In this document: positions 12,229 through 20,560 of the stretch, piece after piece
Layout: each line of letters begins with the position of its first letter
Position numbering within the stretch: position 1 is the stretch's first letter
Made by a program: the position numbers and the translations under genes
Assembly: GCA_013288005.1 (NCBI GenBank)
Contig: JABDCS010000005.1
Coordinates: 1-64,000 of the forward strand
Reading direction: 5' to 3'
DNA length: 64,000 nt
Source: Chlamydiota bacterium
GTDB lineage: Bacteria > Chlamydiota > Chlamydiia > Chlamydiales > Rhabdochlamydiaceae
The notes under the pieces: model-generated
Told to the model about the DNA's origin: nothing
Seen by the model: the letters and a program-made list of their open reading frames with translations, nothing else
Database searches by the model: none

Positions 12229-13227
12229 TTATTTTTCAAATCGATCTAGAAAAATCGGGATTTTCGATTCTAAAGAGAGAAGGGAAAACGCGGGAACGCG
12301 TATTCCCGGCTTTTCCATAGAAGTGCGCAAACGAAAACTCTTGATACCCGGCGGAAGGACTAAAGAAATAGAGGATGAAGATGCAGGATAAATCACAAGA
12401 CGACGCAGCTGCTTCTTCGACCATTCGACATCTAGTCTATTACCATCAGAAGCAGATAAGTTAATCATCCGCCCGCAATGCCACAAAGAAGGCAATCCAG
12501 GAAGTAGTTTATATAGGGTAGATTTCCCTATTTCTTCTTGAAAAAGAGCCTGGCGAATCAGATGGGCACCTTCATGTAGAGGCGATAACGTTTCTGCAGG
12601 ATAAAATCCTTGATAAAGGTCATCTTTTAGCACAGGAAGAAACATAGAGCGGAAGTGTCCCTGGAAAAGACGGTGAAGAAGGGTAATTAAAGGTTCATCC
12701 GCGGCTATCACTCTCTCTTGGTAAGGGGTAAGTTGAGCTAAACGCATCCAAAAGGGGGCGATTTCTGCCATATCGCTACGCTTTTGCATAGATTCCCATT
12801 CTTGTTTTTTATGACATCCGAGCGAAAACCGTTCATGAGATATGAGAGGAAGTGCTTCATCAATTGCGCAGATACGTATAGAACCTTTGCGCATAAGAGA
12901 GCATCCCTGAAGGGTGCATCCTTCGTCGGGCGCACGTTCTAGAAATAACCAAAGAGCCGCTTCTTTTGCCTCTATTTTCCAAGAAAAAAAACCCTCTTTC
13001 CAACGCCCAAATAGCGAGACAAAACCACGTTCTAGATCCTGAAGCAAGGTAAATCCTGCAACAGGCCCTTTAAGCTGTAGATGGAAGGTTTGCTGGTCTC
13101 CAGTAGGGGAAGTGAAGATAAGCTGCATAGGAAATGCTTGGACGTGCCATCTCGTTCCAGGAATTAGGCAGGAAATTCCGGGCGAATGTGAAAACGGTCG
13201 TAAGCGTTCTGCAATGGCGATTTTCAT
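12229..13227 (-). CDS. Conserved-looking hypothetical protein
   Basis: 332 residues, no signal peptide or membrane segment. It is rich in Trp, Phe and Leu and looks like a globular, beta-rich protein. The C-terminal third (LYKLLPGLPSLWHCGRMINL, then DGNRLDVEWSKKQLRRLVIY) weakly resembles the C-terminal region of bacterial GH95-type glycoside hydrolases, where LLPALPxxWxxG and a VxxxWxxxxL strand occur, but no catalytic domain is present. In my memory a gene of unknown function also adjoins glgB in Chlamydia; whether this is the same gene cannot be decided here. Function left open. Confidence 0.7.
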   Translation of the reverse strand: MKIAIAERLRPFSHSPGISCLIPGTRWHVQAFPMQLIFTSPTGDQQTFHLQLKGPVAGFTLLQDLERGFVSLFGRWKEGFFSWKIEAKEAALWLFLERAPDEGCTLQGCSLMRKGSIRICAIDEALPLISHERFSLGCHKKQEWESMQKRSDMAEIAPFWMRLAQLTPYQERVIAADEPLITLLHRLFQGHFRSMFLPVLKDDLYQGFYPAETLSPLHEGAHLIRQALFQEEIGKSTLYKLLPGLPSLWHCGRMINLSASDGNRLDVEWSKKQLRRLVIYPASSSSISLVLPPGIKSFRLRTSMEKPGIRVPAFSLLSLESKIPIFLDRFEK

Positions 13228-13516
13228 TGCGCTTGATAGTATTTTTTTAAATAAGGGAATCTATTATGGCATGTCTTTTTTCATGGCTCAATGGATTTCT
13301 TATACAGGACTAGAAAAACTTATTCTCTCATAAGCGCTTACCCCGCGCAGTTTATAAGGTGTTTAATGGATTTTTGTAGGGATATTCTCTTCTGGATAGA
13401 TGGATAATTAGTGAATTGATACGATCCGATTTATAGCTATAATCCTTAGAGGATGCATCTAAGTAAATTTTGATACACTCTCTAAAGCGTTTAAATCTAA
13501 ATTTTAAATAACTTTT

Positions 13517-14125
13517 ATGCCTACAAATTCCTTTTTTTCGATCGCATTTTCGCTTTTTCTTGTCATGAATGCTATGGGCAACGTCCCTCTCTATGTAGGT
13601 CTTTTAAATAAAATTCCTGTACGTAAACAGCGCAAAATCATCCTTCGCGAATTATTGATTGCCCTTGCGGTACTTTTGATTTTTACCTTCTTTGGAGACG
13701 AACTCTTGCGGCTATTGGGTATTTCACAGGCCGTTATAGGGATCGGTGGAGGGATTTTACTTTTCCTTATAGCGATAAGTATGATCTTTCCAAAACCCGA
13801 TACCGTGCAAAGTCGAAGAGAGGAACCTTTTATTGTTCCCTTAGCCATGCCGCTAGTAGCTGGCCCTGGATCGATCTCTGCTGTAATGGTCTACTCGGAG
13901 CATGCACAAAATCTTATGCTGGTAGCCGGCGCCTTAGTCGCTGCCTGGATCCCTGCAACACTCATCTTAATGCTTGCTCCCAATATCCGCGATTGGCTGG
14001 GAGAAAAAGGGCTTACCGCCTGTGCCCGATTTGGAGGGATGATCTTAACCTTGATTTCTGTCCAAATGCTCACGCAAGGCATCATTCGCCTAGTGCAAGA
14101 TAACTTCCCTCATCTTACCCAGTAA
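13517..14125 (+). CDS. MarC/NAAT-family membrane protein
   Basis: 202 residues with six predicted membrane segments. The N-terminal AFSLFLVMNAMGNVPLYVGLL and the central PLAMPLVAGPGSISAVMVYS are signature regions of the MarC (YhgN) family, whose transport substrate is not settled. It stands alone between a divergent and a convergent gene. A short non-coding stretch of 289 bases lies upstream, in which no RNA gene was recognised. Confidence 0.85.
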   Translation: MPTNSFFSIAFSLFLVMNAMGNVPLYVGLLNKIPVRKQRKIILRELLIALAVLLIFTFFGDELLRLLGISQAVIGIGGGILLFLIAISMIFPKPDTVQSRREEPFIVPLAMPLVAGPGSISAVMVYSEHAQNLMLVAGALVAAWIPATLILMLAPNIRDWLGEKGLTACARFGGMILTLISVQMLTQGIIRLVQDNFPHLTQ

Positions 14126-14169
14126 AATTCTCTCAAAGAATGACTCCTTAATCCATTAAGAGTAAGCAC

Positions 14170-14868
14170 TTAATAGTGAGAACGAACTTCTCCAAAAAGT
14201 CTTTGCTCATAAAGAGAAATATAAGCCTCACTTCCAATAATCAAATGATCATCGAGAGCAATGCCCATTACTCTGCCAGAAGCGACTAGCTGCTGGGTAA
14301 GCTGTAAATCCGCCTTAGAAGGGGTCGGGTCTCCACTTGGGTGATTATGGGCTAAAATTAAGCTATGGGCTTTATGACGAACGGCCGGGTAAAAAATTTC
14401 GCGGGGGTGCGTAAGGATGTTCGATAACGTCCCTATCGCCACCTTTTCGCATGCGAAGACATGGCGTTTGATATCACGGAGAAGAACCAGTAGCACCTCT
14501 TGCTTCTCTTTGTGGAACTTTCCTTTCAAAATATTGTAGGCATCGAGGGAGGATTTTACCGAAATCCTATTTTTACTTTGCGAACCTGCAGCGCGCTGGA
14601 CTAGCGCAAATGTAGCTTTTAATTGCAGGGCCTTCGCCTTTCCAATCCCCTGTATCTGCTGCAATTCTTCAAATGAGGCATCCAACAAACCGGAGAGACT
14701 CCCAAAAGATGTTAAAAGCTCATGGGAAAGCGTCAATACCGATTTTCCTTGGGTACCCGTTGTCAGAAGAATAGCGAGGAGTTCGGCAAGAGAGAGGGCA
14801 TCCGCTCCTAAGGCAACAAGCCTTTCCCGAGGCCTTTCTTCTTTGAGTAAATCAGAAATTTTAGCCAT
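14170..14868 (-). CDS. radC: RadC family JAB/MPN-domain protein
   Basis: 232 residues from the chosen start (MAKISDLLKEERPRERL). A helix-hairpin-helix segment (LQQIQGIGKAKALQLKA) is followed by a JAB1/MPN metalloprotease-like domain with the metal motif HNHPSGDPTPSKAD. The family has no proven DNA repair role despite its name. An upstream in-frame Met would add 21 residues reaching into hflX; the internal start matches the family N-terminus and overlaps the hflX stop by eight bases, fitting translational coupling. Confidence 0.9.
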   Translation of the reverse strand: MAKISDLLKEERPRERLVALGADALSLAELLAILLTTGTQGKSVLTLSHELLTSFGSLSGLLDASFEELQQIQGIGKAKALQLKATFALVQRAAGSQSKNRISVKSSLDAYNILKGKFHKEKQEVLLVLLRDIKRHVFACEKVAIGTLSNILTHPREIFYPAVRHKAHSLILAHNHPSGDPTPSKADLQLTQQLVASGRVMGIALDDHLIIGSEAYISLYEQRLFGEVRSHY

Positions 14869-16156
14869 GGAGAAACGATTGAACTTTGTATTCAAGACGG
14901 GTGGGAATCTCGACTTCCATAAGGACATCATTCTCTTCGTATTCAGAAAAGATCACATTGCCTTCGCGCATAATTTCACTAATCAGTGCATAATGGCTTT
15001 GAGGAATACGCAATTTAACAATCTTCCGAAGAGATTTAAGTTCTGTCAACATCATTTCGATAAGATCTTCGAAGCCTTCACCTGTCTTAGCAGAGATAGC
15101 TACCGTCTTGGGATATTTAACCCGCATCTTATTAATGATGAGAGGTTGCTGGCATTGGTCAATTTTATTGAGCACCATAATACTCGGTTGATCCTGAAGA
15201 TGGAGCTCTTGAAGAACTGCACACGCAGCTTCCGTCTGGGATTCGACCGTTTTAGAACTTATATCGACAAGATGAAGCAAAATATCGGTGTGGATGGCTT
15301 CTTCTAACGTACTCCGAAAAGCTGCGACCAGGGTGTGTGGAAGTTTGCGAATAAATCCGACTGTGTCAATGAGAAGAACTTCTTGCCTATTAGGTAATAA
15401 ATACTTGCGCGTCGTAGTATCTAAAGTCGCGAAAAGTTTATCTTCGACCAAAACATCCGCTTTAGTCATAGCCCGTAATAGGGTCGACTTACCGGCATTT
15501 GTATAGCCGACAATAGCAAATGTAGGTATCCCCGAACGCAGTCGCGCACTACGTTGGGTTTCACGTTGCGCTTTTACCTCTTCAATTTCTTCTTGGAGAC
15601 GGTCAAGGCGTCTTCGTAAAAGTCGCCTATCAATCTCGATTTGCTTTTCTCCTTCTCCTTTAAGAAAAGCGCCACCTCCTGCTGTTTGACGGGACAAGTG
15701 GGTCCATAAACGTCTTAAGCGGGGAAATTGGTATTTGACCTTCGCTAATTCAATTTGTAAGCGGGCCTCGCGGCTTTGCGCACGTTGGGCAAATACTTCG
15801 ATAATTAATTCTGTTCGGTCAACAACAGGCTTTTTAAAAATCTCTTCCAAATTACGTTGCTGATGGGGAGAAATCTCTTCATCAAACAGAATAACTGCAG
15901 CGCCCTGGGTTTCGGCCATTACTTTCAACTCTTCGAGCTTGCCTTTACCGAGAAAGGTTCCTGCATCAATTTTTTTAAGGGGGCAAGAGACTTTACCGAC
16001 CGTCTGCAAACCAAAGGTATCGCCCAACCTCTCAAGTTCATCGAGATTATCCTCGCAGTTCTTTTTCTCATCGGTGGCAAAATAAACACCTACGAGAAGG
16101 GCTGTCTTATAGGATTTAAGTTCGGTTTCTAGCAGAAAATTTTTCGTTATCGTCAT
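14861..16156 (-). CDS. hflX: GTPase HflX
   Basis: 431 residues. The N-terminal HflX domain and a coiled-coil linker (RLLRRRLDRLQEEIEEVKAQ) precede a G domain with G1 GYTNAGKST, G3 DTVGF and G4 NKID. HflX is a ribosome-binding GTPase that splits stalled 70S ribosomes. Its start overlaps the stop of the metallohydrolase gene by four bases; the pairing of hflX with a PhnP-like hydrolase also occurs in Chlamydia, to my knowledge. Confidence 0.95.
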   Translation of the reverse strand: MTITKNFLLETELKSYKTALLVGVYFATDEKKNCEDNLDELERLGDTFGLQTVGKVSCPLKKIDAGTFLGKGKLEELKVMAETQGAAVILFDEEISPHQQRNLEEIFKKPVVDRTELIIEVFAQRAQSREARLQIELAKVKYQFPRLRRLWTHLSRQTAGGGAFLKGEGEKQIEIDRRLLRRRLDRLQEEIEEVKAQRETQRSARLRSGIPTFAIVGYTNAGKSTLLRAMTKADVLVEDKLFATLDTTTRKYLLPNRQEVLLIDTVGFIRKLPHTLVAAFRSTLEEAIHTDILLHLVDISSKTVESQTEAACAVLQELHLQDQPSIMVLNKIDQCQQPLIINKMRVKYPKTVAISAKTGEGFEDLIEMMLTELKSLRKIVKLRIPQSHYALISEIMREGNVIFSEYEENDVLMEVEIPTRLEYKVQSFLHG

Positions 16157-16959
16157 AAATAATCAGCATTTGTCAAAACAAAAGGAAGGGACAAACCATC
16201 ATAGGCTAGAGCGACATTCATGGGAAGGCTACCGCTCGCCTCTTCGTGATCGATATCGTGATTCATATGGGTAAACCAGGTCTTTTTAGCACCAACCGCA
16301 CGAGAAAAATCAATGGCTTCATCTAAATTTAAATGCGCATGGGACTTTTCCTTGCGCAAGGCACTAATGATCAGAATATCAACCCCCTTGATCTCTTCTA
16401 TGACTTGAGGATCGAATTCTTTCAGGTCCGAAAGGTAAGCCAGATTACCCACTCGAAAGCCCAAGACGCTCATCCCCAATTGGATATAACTGACAAGATG
16501 AAAGAAAACGCCAGCAAAGGCAATAGGGCCAAATTTTTTATCCGCAATTTGAAATTGCATTTGGGCAGGAAAAGATTTCCCTGGTACATGGGGTGCAACA
16601 AGGTAAGGGCAGCGCTCTTTAATCTCTTGATAGCTCTCTTGGGAAAGAAAACAAGGTAAGGGAGATTTTCGAAGGAAGTAATAGGCACGTAGATCATCCA
16701 GTCCCCCTATGTGATCGTAATGCGAGTGGGTTAAAAAAAGCCCATCGAGGTGATCAATTTTATAGTGGAGAGCTTGTTGACGTATATCGGGTCCTGCATC
16801 GACGAGAATTTTTTTTTCTCCAAACTTAAGTAAAACGGAGGGCCGCAGGCGCTTATTAAAAGGTGAAGATGAAGTGCACACAGGACATTTACATCCAATC
16901 ATAGGAACTCCAGCTGAAGCTCCCGTGCCCAAAAAGAGAATTTCACCATCTGTCATCAT
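16153..16959 (-). CDS. PhnP-like metallo-beta-lactamase-fold hydrolase
   Basis: 268 residues. It has LGTGASAGVPMIGCKCPVC with two cysteines typical of the PhnP/YycJ-like cyclic-phosphodiesterase group, the zinc motif THSHYDHIGGLDDLR, and the late histidines in THMNHDID. The precise substrate is unknown; relatives cleave cyclic phosphates. A GTG at 16965 could add two residues, but the ATG at 16959 overlaps the upstream gene's stop (ATGA) and is preferred. It is part of a four-gene overlapping cluster ending in radC. Confidence 0.88.
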   Translation of the reverse strand: MMTDGEILFLGTGASAGVPMIGCKCPVCTSSSPFNKRLRPSVLLKFGEKKILVDAGPDIRQQALHYKIDHLDGLFLTHSHYDHIGGLDDLRAYYFLRKSPLPCFLSQESYQEIKERCPYLVAPHVPGKSFPAQMQFQIADKKFGPIAFAGVFFHLVSYIQLGMSVLGFRVGNLAYLSDLKEFDPQVIEEIKGVDILIISALRKEKSHAHLNLDEAIDFSRAVGAKKTWFTHMNHDIDHEEASGSLPMNVALAYDGLSLPFVLTNADYL

Positions 16960-17888
16960 AGGCACAAAATATCATAGGCGAGCTTTTTGGCTAAATAGGC
17001 ATGATAAAGGAGGCCTTTTGAACCCAATCCACCGAGCCACCAGCATTTATCATCGACTCGATTTACTAGCTCTTTTCCAAATGCTTCTCCTTCCAGGCAA
17101 AGACGAATGCCGGCTCGACAGCCAAGGATTTCCCATCTACAGGAAGCCGGTAGAAGCTGATTAAGCCTGGGAATTAACTGGTGGTGCGCGACTTCCAGAG
17201 AGGGTTCTCCGTCATCAAACCGCCTTTCGTAAGTCGCTCCGAGGTAAGCTACATGAGGATCAGAGGTTTTGGCCAAATAGCCTTTTACGATGCGGCTTCG
17301 TTCAAGTGGCTCGCTTAGCCGTAGAAGAAGGACTTGTCCTTTCATACGCTTAAGGGGCATATTTTTCGCAAAGGAAGAGGTTATCCACTCATTTCCCACT
17401 GCAAATACAGTATGATCGAAATCGGTAAGAGGGGCATCTAAAGAAACTTTCTCAGAATAGAAAATCGCTCCCCGTTTTTGACAAGCTAGAAAAAGTCCCT
17501 GTAAATACAACGGTACATCGATTGTAGTTCCTGAATGAATCAAGAATTCGTCTGCTGCAATTTCTTCGACATCACTGGCTTCCTTGAGATTGATTCTTTG
17601 TTCTTCGTTAATCGCCACCCGAATAAGGCCTCGTTGGATAATGCTTGAAGATCCCCGTGCATTTTCGCTGACCGTGAGCAATTCCTCTAGATGGGATAAC
17701 CCTTCAGTGGCTTTGTTGTTGCGTCTAGCTTTTTGACCGACGTAGGGATGAACAAGACCTGCCGCAACGCCAGAGGCTCCCTTTCCTAGACTACGATGAT
17801 CAAAAAAAACAATTTGACAACCTTCGCCTAGCATATGCCACCCGATAGCCAGACCCGCAAGCCCTGTTCCTACGATCGCAATTCGCAT
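16956..17888 (-). CDS. FAD-dependent oxidoreductase, DAO/MnmC2-like
   Basis: 310 residues. N-terminal Rossmann motif IVGTGLAGLAIGWHML followed by a second FAD-contacting block KGASGVAAGLVHPYVG, a KGQVLLLR strand, and the C-terminal GCRAGIRL and LGGLGSKGLLYH. The last motifs are closest to the oxidase half of MnmC (tRNA wobble uridine modification) and related glycine/D-amino-acid oxidases. There is no methyltransferase half, so a tRNA role is only a possibility. The stop overlaps the next gene start. Confidence 0.8.
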   Translation of the reverse strand: MRIAIVGTGLAGLAIGWHMLGEGCQIVFFDHRSLGKGASGVAAGLVHPYVGQKARRNNKATEGLSHLEELLTVSENARGSSSIIQRGLIRVAINEEQRINLKEASDVEEIAADEFLIHSGTTIDVPLYLQGLFLACQKRGAIFYSEKVSLDAPLTDFDHTVFAVGNEWITSSFAKNMPLKRMKGQVLLLRLSEPLERSRIVKGYLAKTSDPHVAYLGATYERRFDDGEPSLEVAHHQLIPRLNQLLPASCRWEILGCRAGIRLCLEGEAFGKELVNRVDDKCWWLGGLGSKGLLYHAYLAKKLAYDILCL

Positions 17889-17997
17889 TCTATTCCTCTG
17901 TATGGAGGAAGATAGTATAGATGAAGGATTGTTATTGCATAATTACAAAGCCAAGCCCTTGAAAATCAAGATATTAAGATTAAATCATCCGCTGATA

Positions 17998-19167
17998 TTA
18001 AGGTGCAGGGAGGGTAAAAGGCCGATAAATGTAGCGAGGACGAATTATGGGCGTGCCTTTACCATTGCGAGCATAACAGCGATCTTCAACAATTTGGATG
18101 GCGATCCCAATCGAGCGCGCAAGCCCAAAAAGAACAGTAAAGTATTCTGGATAATTAAAGCCCGCCGCACTTAAGACGATCCCTGAAATAGCATCGACAT
18201 TGGGATAAGGATTAGAAATTTTAGGGTTTTCTGCTAATACTTTTGGACCTGCTTCTCGTAAAAGAAGCGCAATTTTAACTAAGGGATAATTAGGGAAATG
18301 CGTGTTGGCATAAGCATACAATACCGTTGCACGCGGATCTTCGACACGTAAGACAGCATGACCAAAACCAAAAACCAGTTGATGAGCAGCAAGACGCTGA
18401 CGAATTAGCTCTTCAACCTCCTGAGAATAGGCATTTTCTCCGAGTTCTTTCAATACATCTTTGACAAACTCCAAGCAGTCTTGATTGGCTTTACCATGTC
18501 GAGGACCTGCTAGAGCATTCATCGCTGCAGCAATAGATCCATACATATCCTCAAGACCCGACCCTACAGCTTTTCCCACAAAGGTCGAAAGATTTCCTCC
18601 CCCGTGATCGTAGTGCAAAATATTAAAGAGATTGAATACCTCTGCCAATGTCTTCTTATCGACGTTGGGTGCTTGCACCATATAGGCAAAATTTTCCATG
18701 TATCCCTTATCAGGATCAGGAAGCGGGGTTTTCCCCCACCCTGCATGATGATTAATAAGAGTGGCGACGAGATGGGGCATTTGGGCGATAAGATCTAGTC
18801 CATCCTTTTTATAATCATTCTTTTCTGAGGCGATGCCAAGAAGCATAATCGCGATAGGCAAAAGCTTCATAGGATGGGCTTTTCGAGGCAAACGCTCTAT
18901 TTCGGAAATCACTTCATGGGGACAAGAGGCGCGCATTTTGAGCTCTTTGGCGAATGCCTCGACCTCATCCCGGCTACCCTGCCTGCGATTGTACAGTAAA
19001 AATATCACCTCTTCAGGTTTCCAAGATGCGAGCTCGGCAATGGGCTTGTCCACATAGAGTAAACCTTTATACGGATCAACAGTCGATGTGGAACAATACC
19101 CTACGGGAAAACCTCGTATGCCTGTATCGAGATTGTCTTTTGTCACTTCGAATAAGACGTCACTCAT
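17998..19167 (-). CDS. gltA: Citrate synthase (eukaryote-like type)
   Basis: Condenses oxaloacetate and acetyl-CoA. 389 residues from MSDVLFEVTKDN. Catalytic residues are in DHGGGNLS (His), GFGHAVLR (His) and YPNVDAISG (Asp). GHAVLRVEDPRA, AAAMNALAGPRHGKANQD and PNVDAISG resemble mitochondrial citrate synthase more than the GltA of E. coli. The chosen start has AAGGAG eight bases upstream. A second in-frame start at 19239 would add a 24-residue hydrophobic segment looking like a signal peptide. mdh is directly upstream on the same strand; the two enzymes are consecutive in the TCA cycle. Confidence 0.92.
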   Translation of the reverse strand: MSDVLFEVTKDNLDTGIRGFPVGYCSTSTVDPYKGLLYVDKPIAELASWKPEEVIFLLYNRRQGSRDEVEAFAKELKMRASCPHEVISEIERLPRKAHPMKLLPIAIMLLGIASEKNDYKKDGLDLIAQMPHLVATLINHHAGWGKTPLPDPDKGYMENFAYMVQAPNVDKKTLAEVFNLFNILHYDHGGGNLSTFVGKAVGSGLEDMYGSIAAAMNALAGPRHGKANQDCLEFVKDVLKELGENAYSQEVEELIRQRLAAHQLVFGFGHAVLRVEDPRATVLYAYANTHFPNYPLVKIALLLREAGPKVLAENPKISNPYPNVDAISGIVLSAAGFNYPEYFTVLFGLARSIGIAIQIVEDRCYARNGKGTPIIRPRYIYRPFTLPAP

Positions 19168-19328
19168 TGCGCACACTCCTTGTAAACATGGAAGCGCTGA
19201 AAACAAAACCACCCACGACCCATATTTAAAGAAACCCATCGCAACCCTCTAATTAAAAGAAGGATAGGTTTATCAAATAGTCGCAAAAACTCCAAGATAT
19301 CCAACGAAAAGGCTACCACGCGAATTTC

Positions 19329-20321
19329 CTATACTAAGTGTTGGATGAGAGCGCGCTCCTCGAGAAGCTCTTTTTCGACAAGTTGGATCTTCTCTTGAAT
19401 AAAGCCATTCCAGGATAAGTCCTGTACTATCTCGATTTTTCCATTTCCCTTTGAAATACAGGGGAAGGAAAAGATGAGATCTTCCGGGATTCCGTAAGGG
19501 TTACCCGCAGCATACATACCCATCGAGAACCATTCACCCTGAGGCGTAGGCTCTATAAGAGATTTCATACCCTCAAGTGCGGCATGGGCAGCAGAAGCAG
19601 CAGAAGATTTCCCCCTTATAGAGATCACCTCGGCGCCTCGTTTTTGGACAGCGGGAACAAATTCTTTTTCAAGCCATTCTCTATCCTGAATCATCTCGGG
19701 TACTTTTTTTTCCCGGATGACTGCATGAAAGTAATCGGGTACCTGTAAGGCGGAATGGTTTCCCCAAATCGTTACACGTTTAACATCTGAGACCGAAACG
19801 TTCGCCTTCTTAGCCAAAAGAGATTGTGCCCGATTTTGATCAAGGCGTGTCATGGCGAAAAATTGATGGGGAGAAAGGGATTCTGCCGCGTGTTTCATGG
19901 CAATCCAGCAGTTGGTGTTGCAGGGATTCCCTACCACCAAAGTTAGAAGATCGCGATTGGCCTTTTTCCCAAGAGCCTTGCCCTGCTCAATAAATTTGAC
20001 TCCATTTTCTTGGAGTAAGTCCTTCCGCTCCATTCCAGGACCACGGGGCTTGGCTCCTACTAAAAAAGCATAATCAATATCTTCAAAAATCTCGAAAGGG
20101 TCACTTCCCCATTTAACATCTTGTAATAAGGGGAAGGCGCAGTCTTCTAATTCCATGACAACCCCTTTTAAAGCGGGTACTGCTTCCGGAATTTCTAAGA
20201 GATGGAGAGAAAGCGGAGTCTCTTTACCCAATAATTCTCCTGCAGCTAGCCGAAAAAGAAGGCTATAGGCTATCTGCCCCCCCGCTCCGGTTACGGCTAC
20301 TCGTTTCGCTTTATTTCCCAT
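19329..20321 (-). CDS. mdh: Malate dehydrogenase
   Basis: 330 residues, the animal/plant cytosolic-type bacterial MDH. NAD-binding [20 protein letters not shown], the substrate-contacting [21 protein letters not shown] and the catalytic IWGNHS (His) are all present. It oxidises malate to oxaloacetate, the substrate of the citrate synthase encoded 89 bases (to 19239) downstream. It is found in all Chlamydiae. The 239 bases upstream (20322-20560) are very AT-rich and divergent from the next gene. Confidence 0.96.
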   Translation of the reverse strand: MGNKAKRVAVTGAGGQIAYSLLFRLAAGELLGKETPLSLHLLEIPEAVPALKGVVMELEDCAFPLLQDVKWGSDPFEIFEDIDYAFLVGAKPRGPGMERKDLLQENGVKFIEQGKALGKKANRDLLTLVVGNPCNTNCWIAMKHAAESLSPHQFFAMTRLDQNRAQSLLAKKANVSVSDVKRVTIWGNHSALQVPDYFHAVIREKKVPEMIQDREWLEKEFVPAVQKRGAEVISIRGKSSAASAAHAALEGMKSLIEPTPQGEWFSMGMYAAGNPYGIPEDLIFSFPCISKGNGKIEIVQDLSWNGFIQEKIQLVEKELLEERALIQHLV

Positions 20322-20560
20322 CTATAGGCCTTAATTCTGTCTTTTTCTTCTCATGCCCCAATTCTTATTAATTGTCAAAATCCTCCAATAAATGAACAAA
20401 TCTCTGTTTTTTTAATTAAAATTATAAAGCATTCTAATTCAATTACTTAAATAAAAAATAATTTAATTTAAAGATTAAAGTTTAAAAGTTATTAATTAAT
20501 GTGTTAAAATATGTTTAAATAATTATAAACATAACATTTAGCATAAAGAATAAATCAATT

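Noticed and set aside
14843-15307. 154-codon plus-strand frame opposite hflX
   Set aside because: It is a shadow of the well-supported hflX gene, with no ribosome site or recognisable domain.
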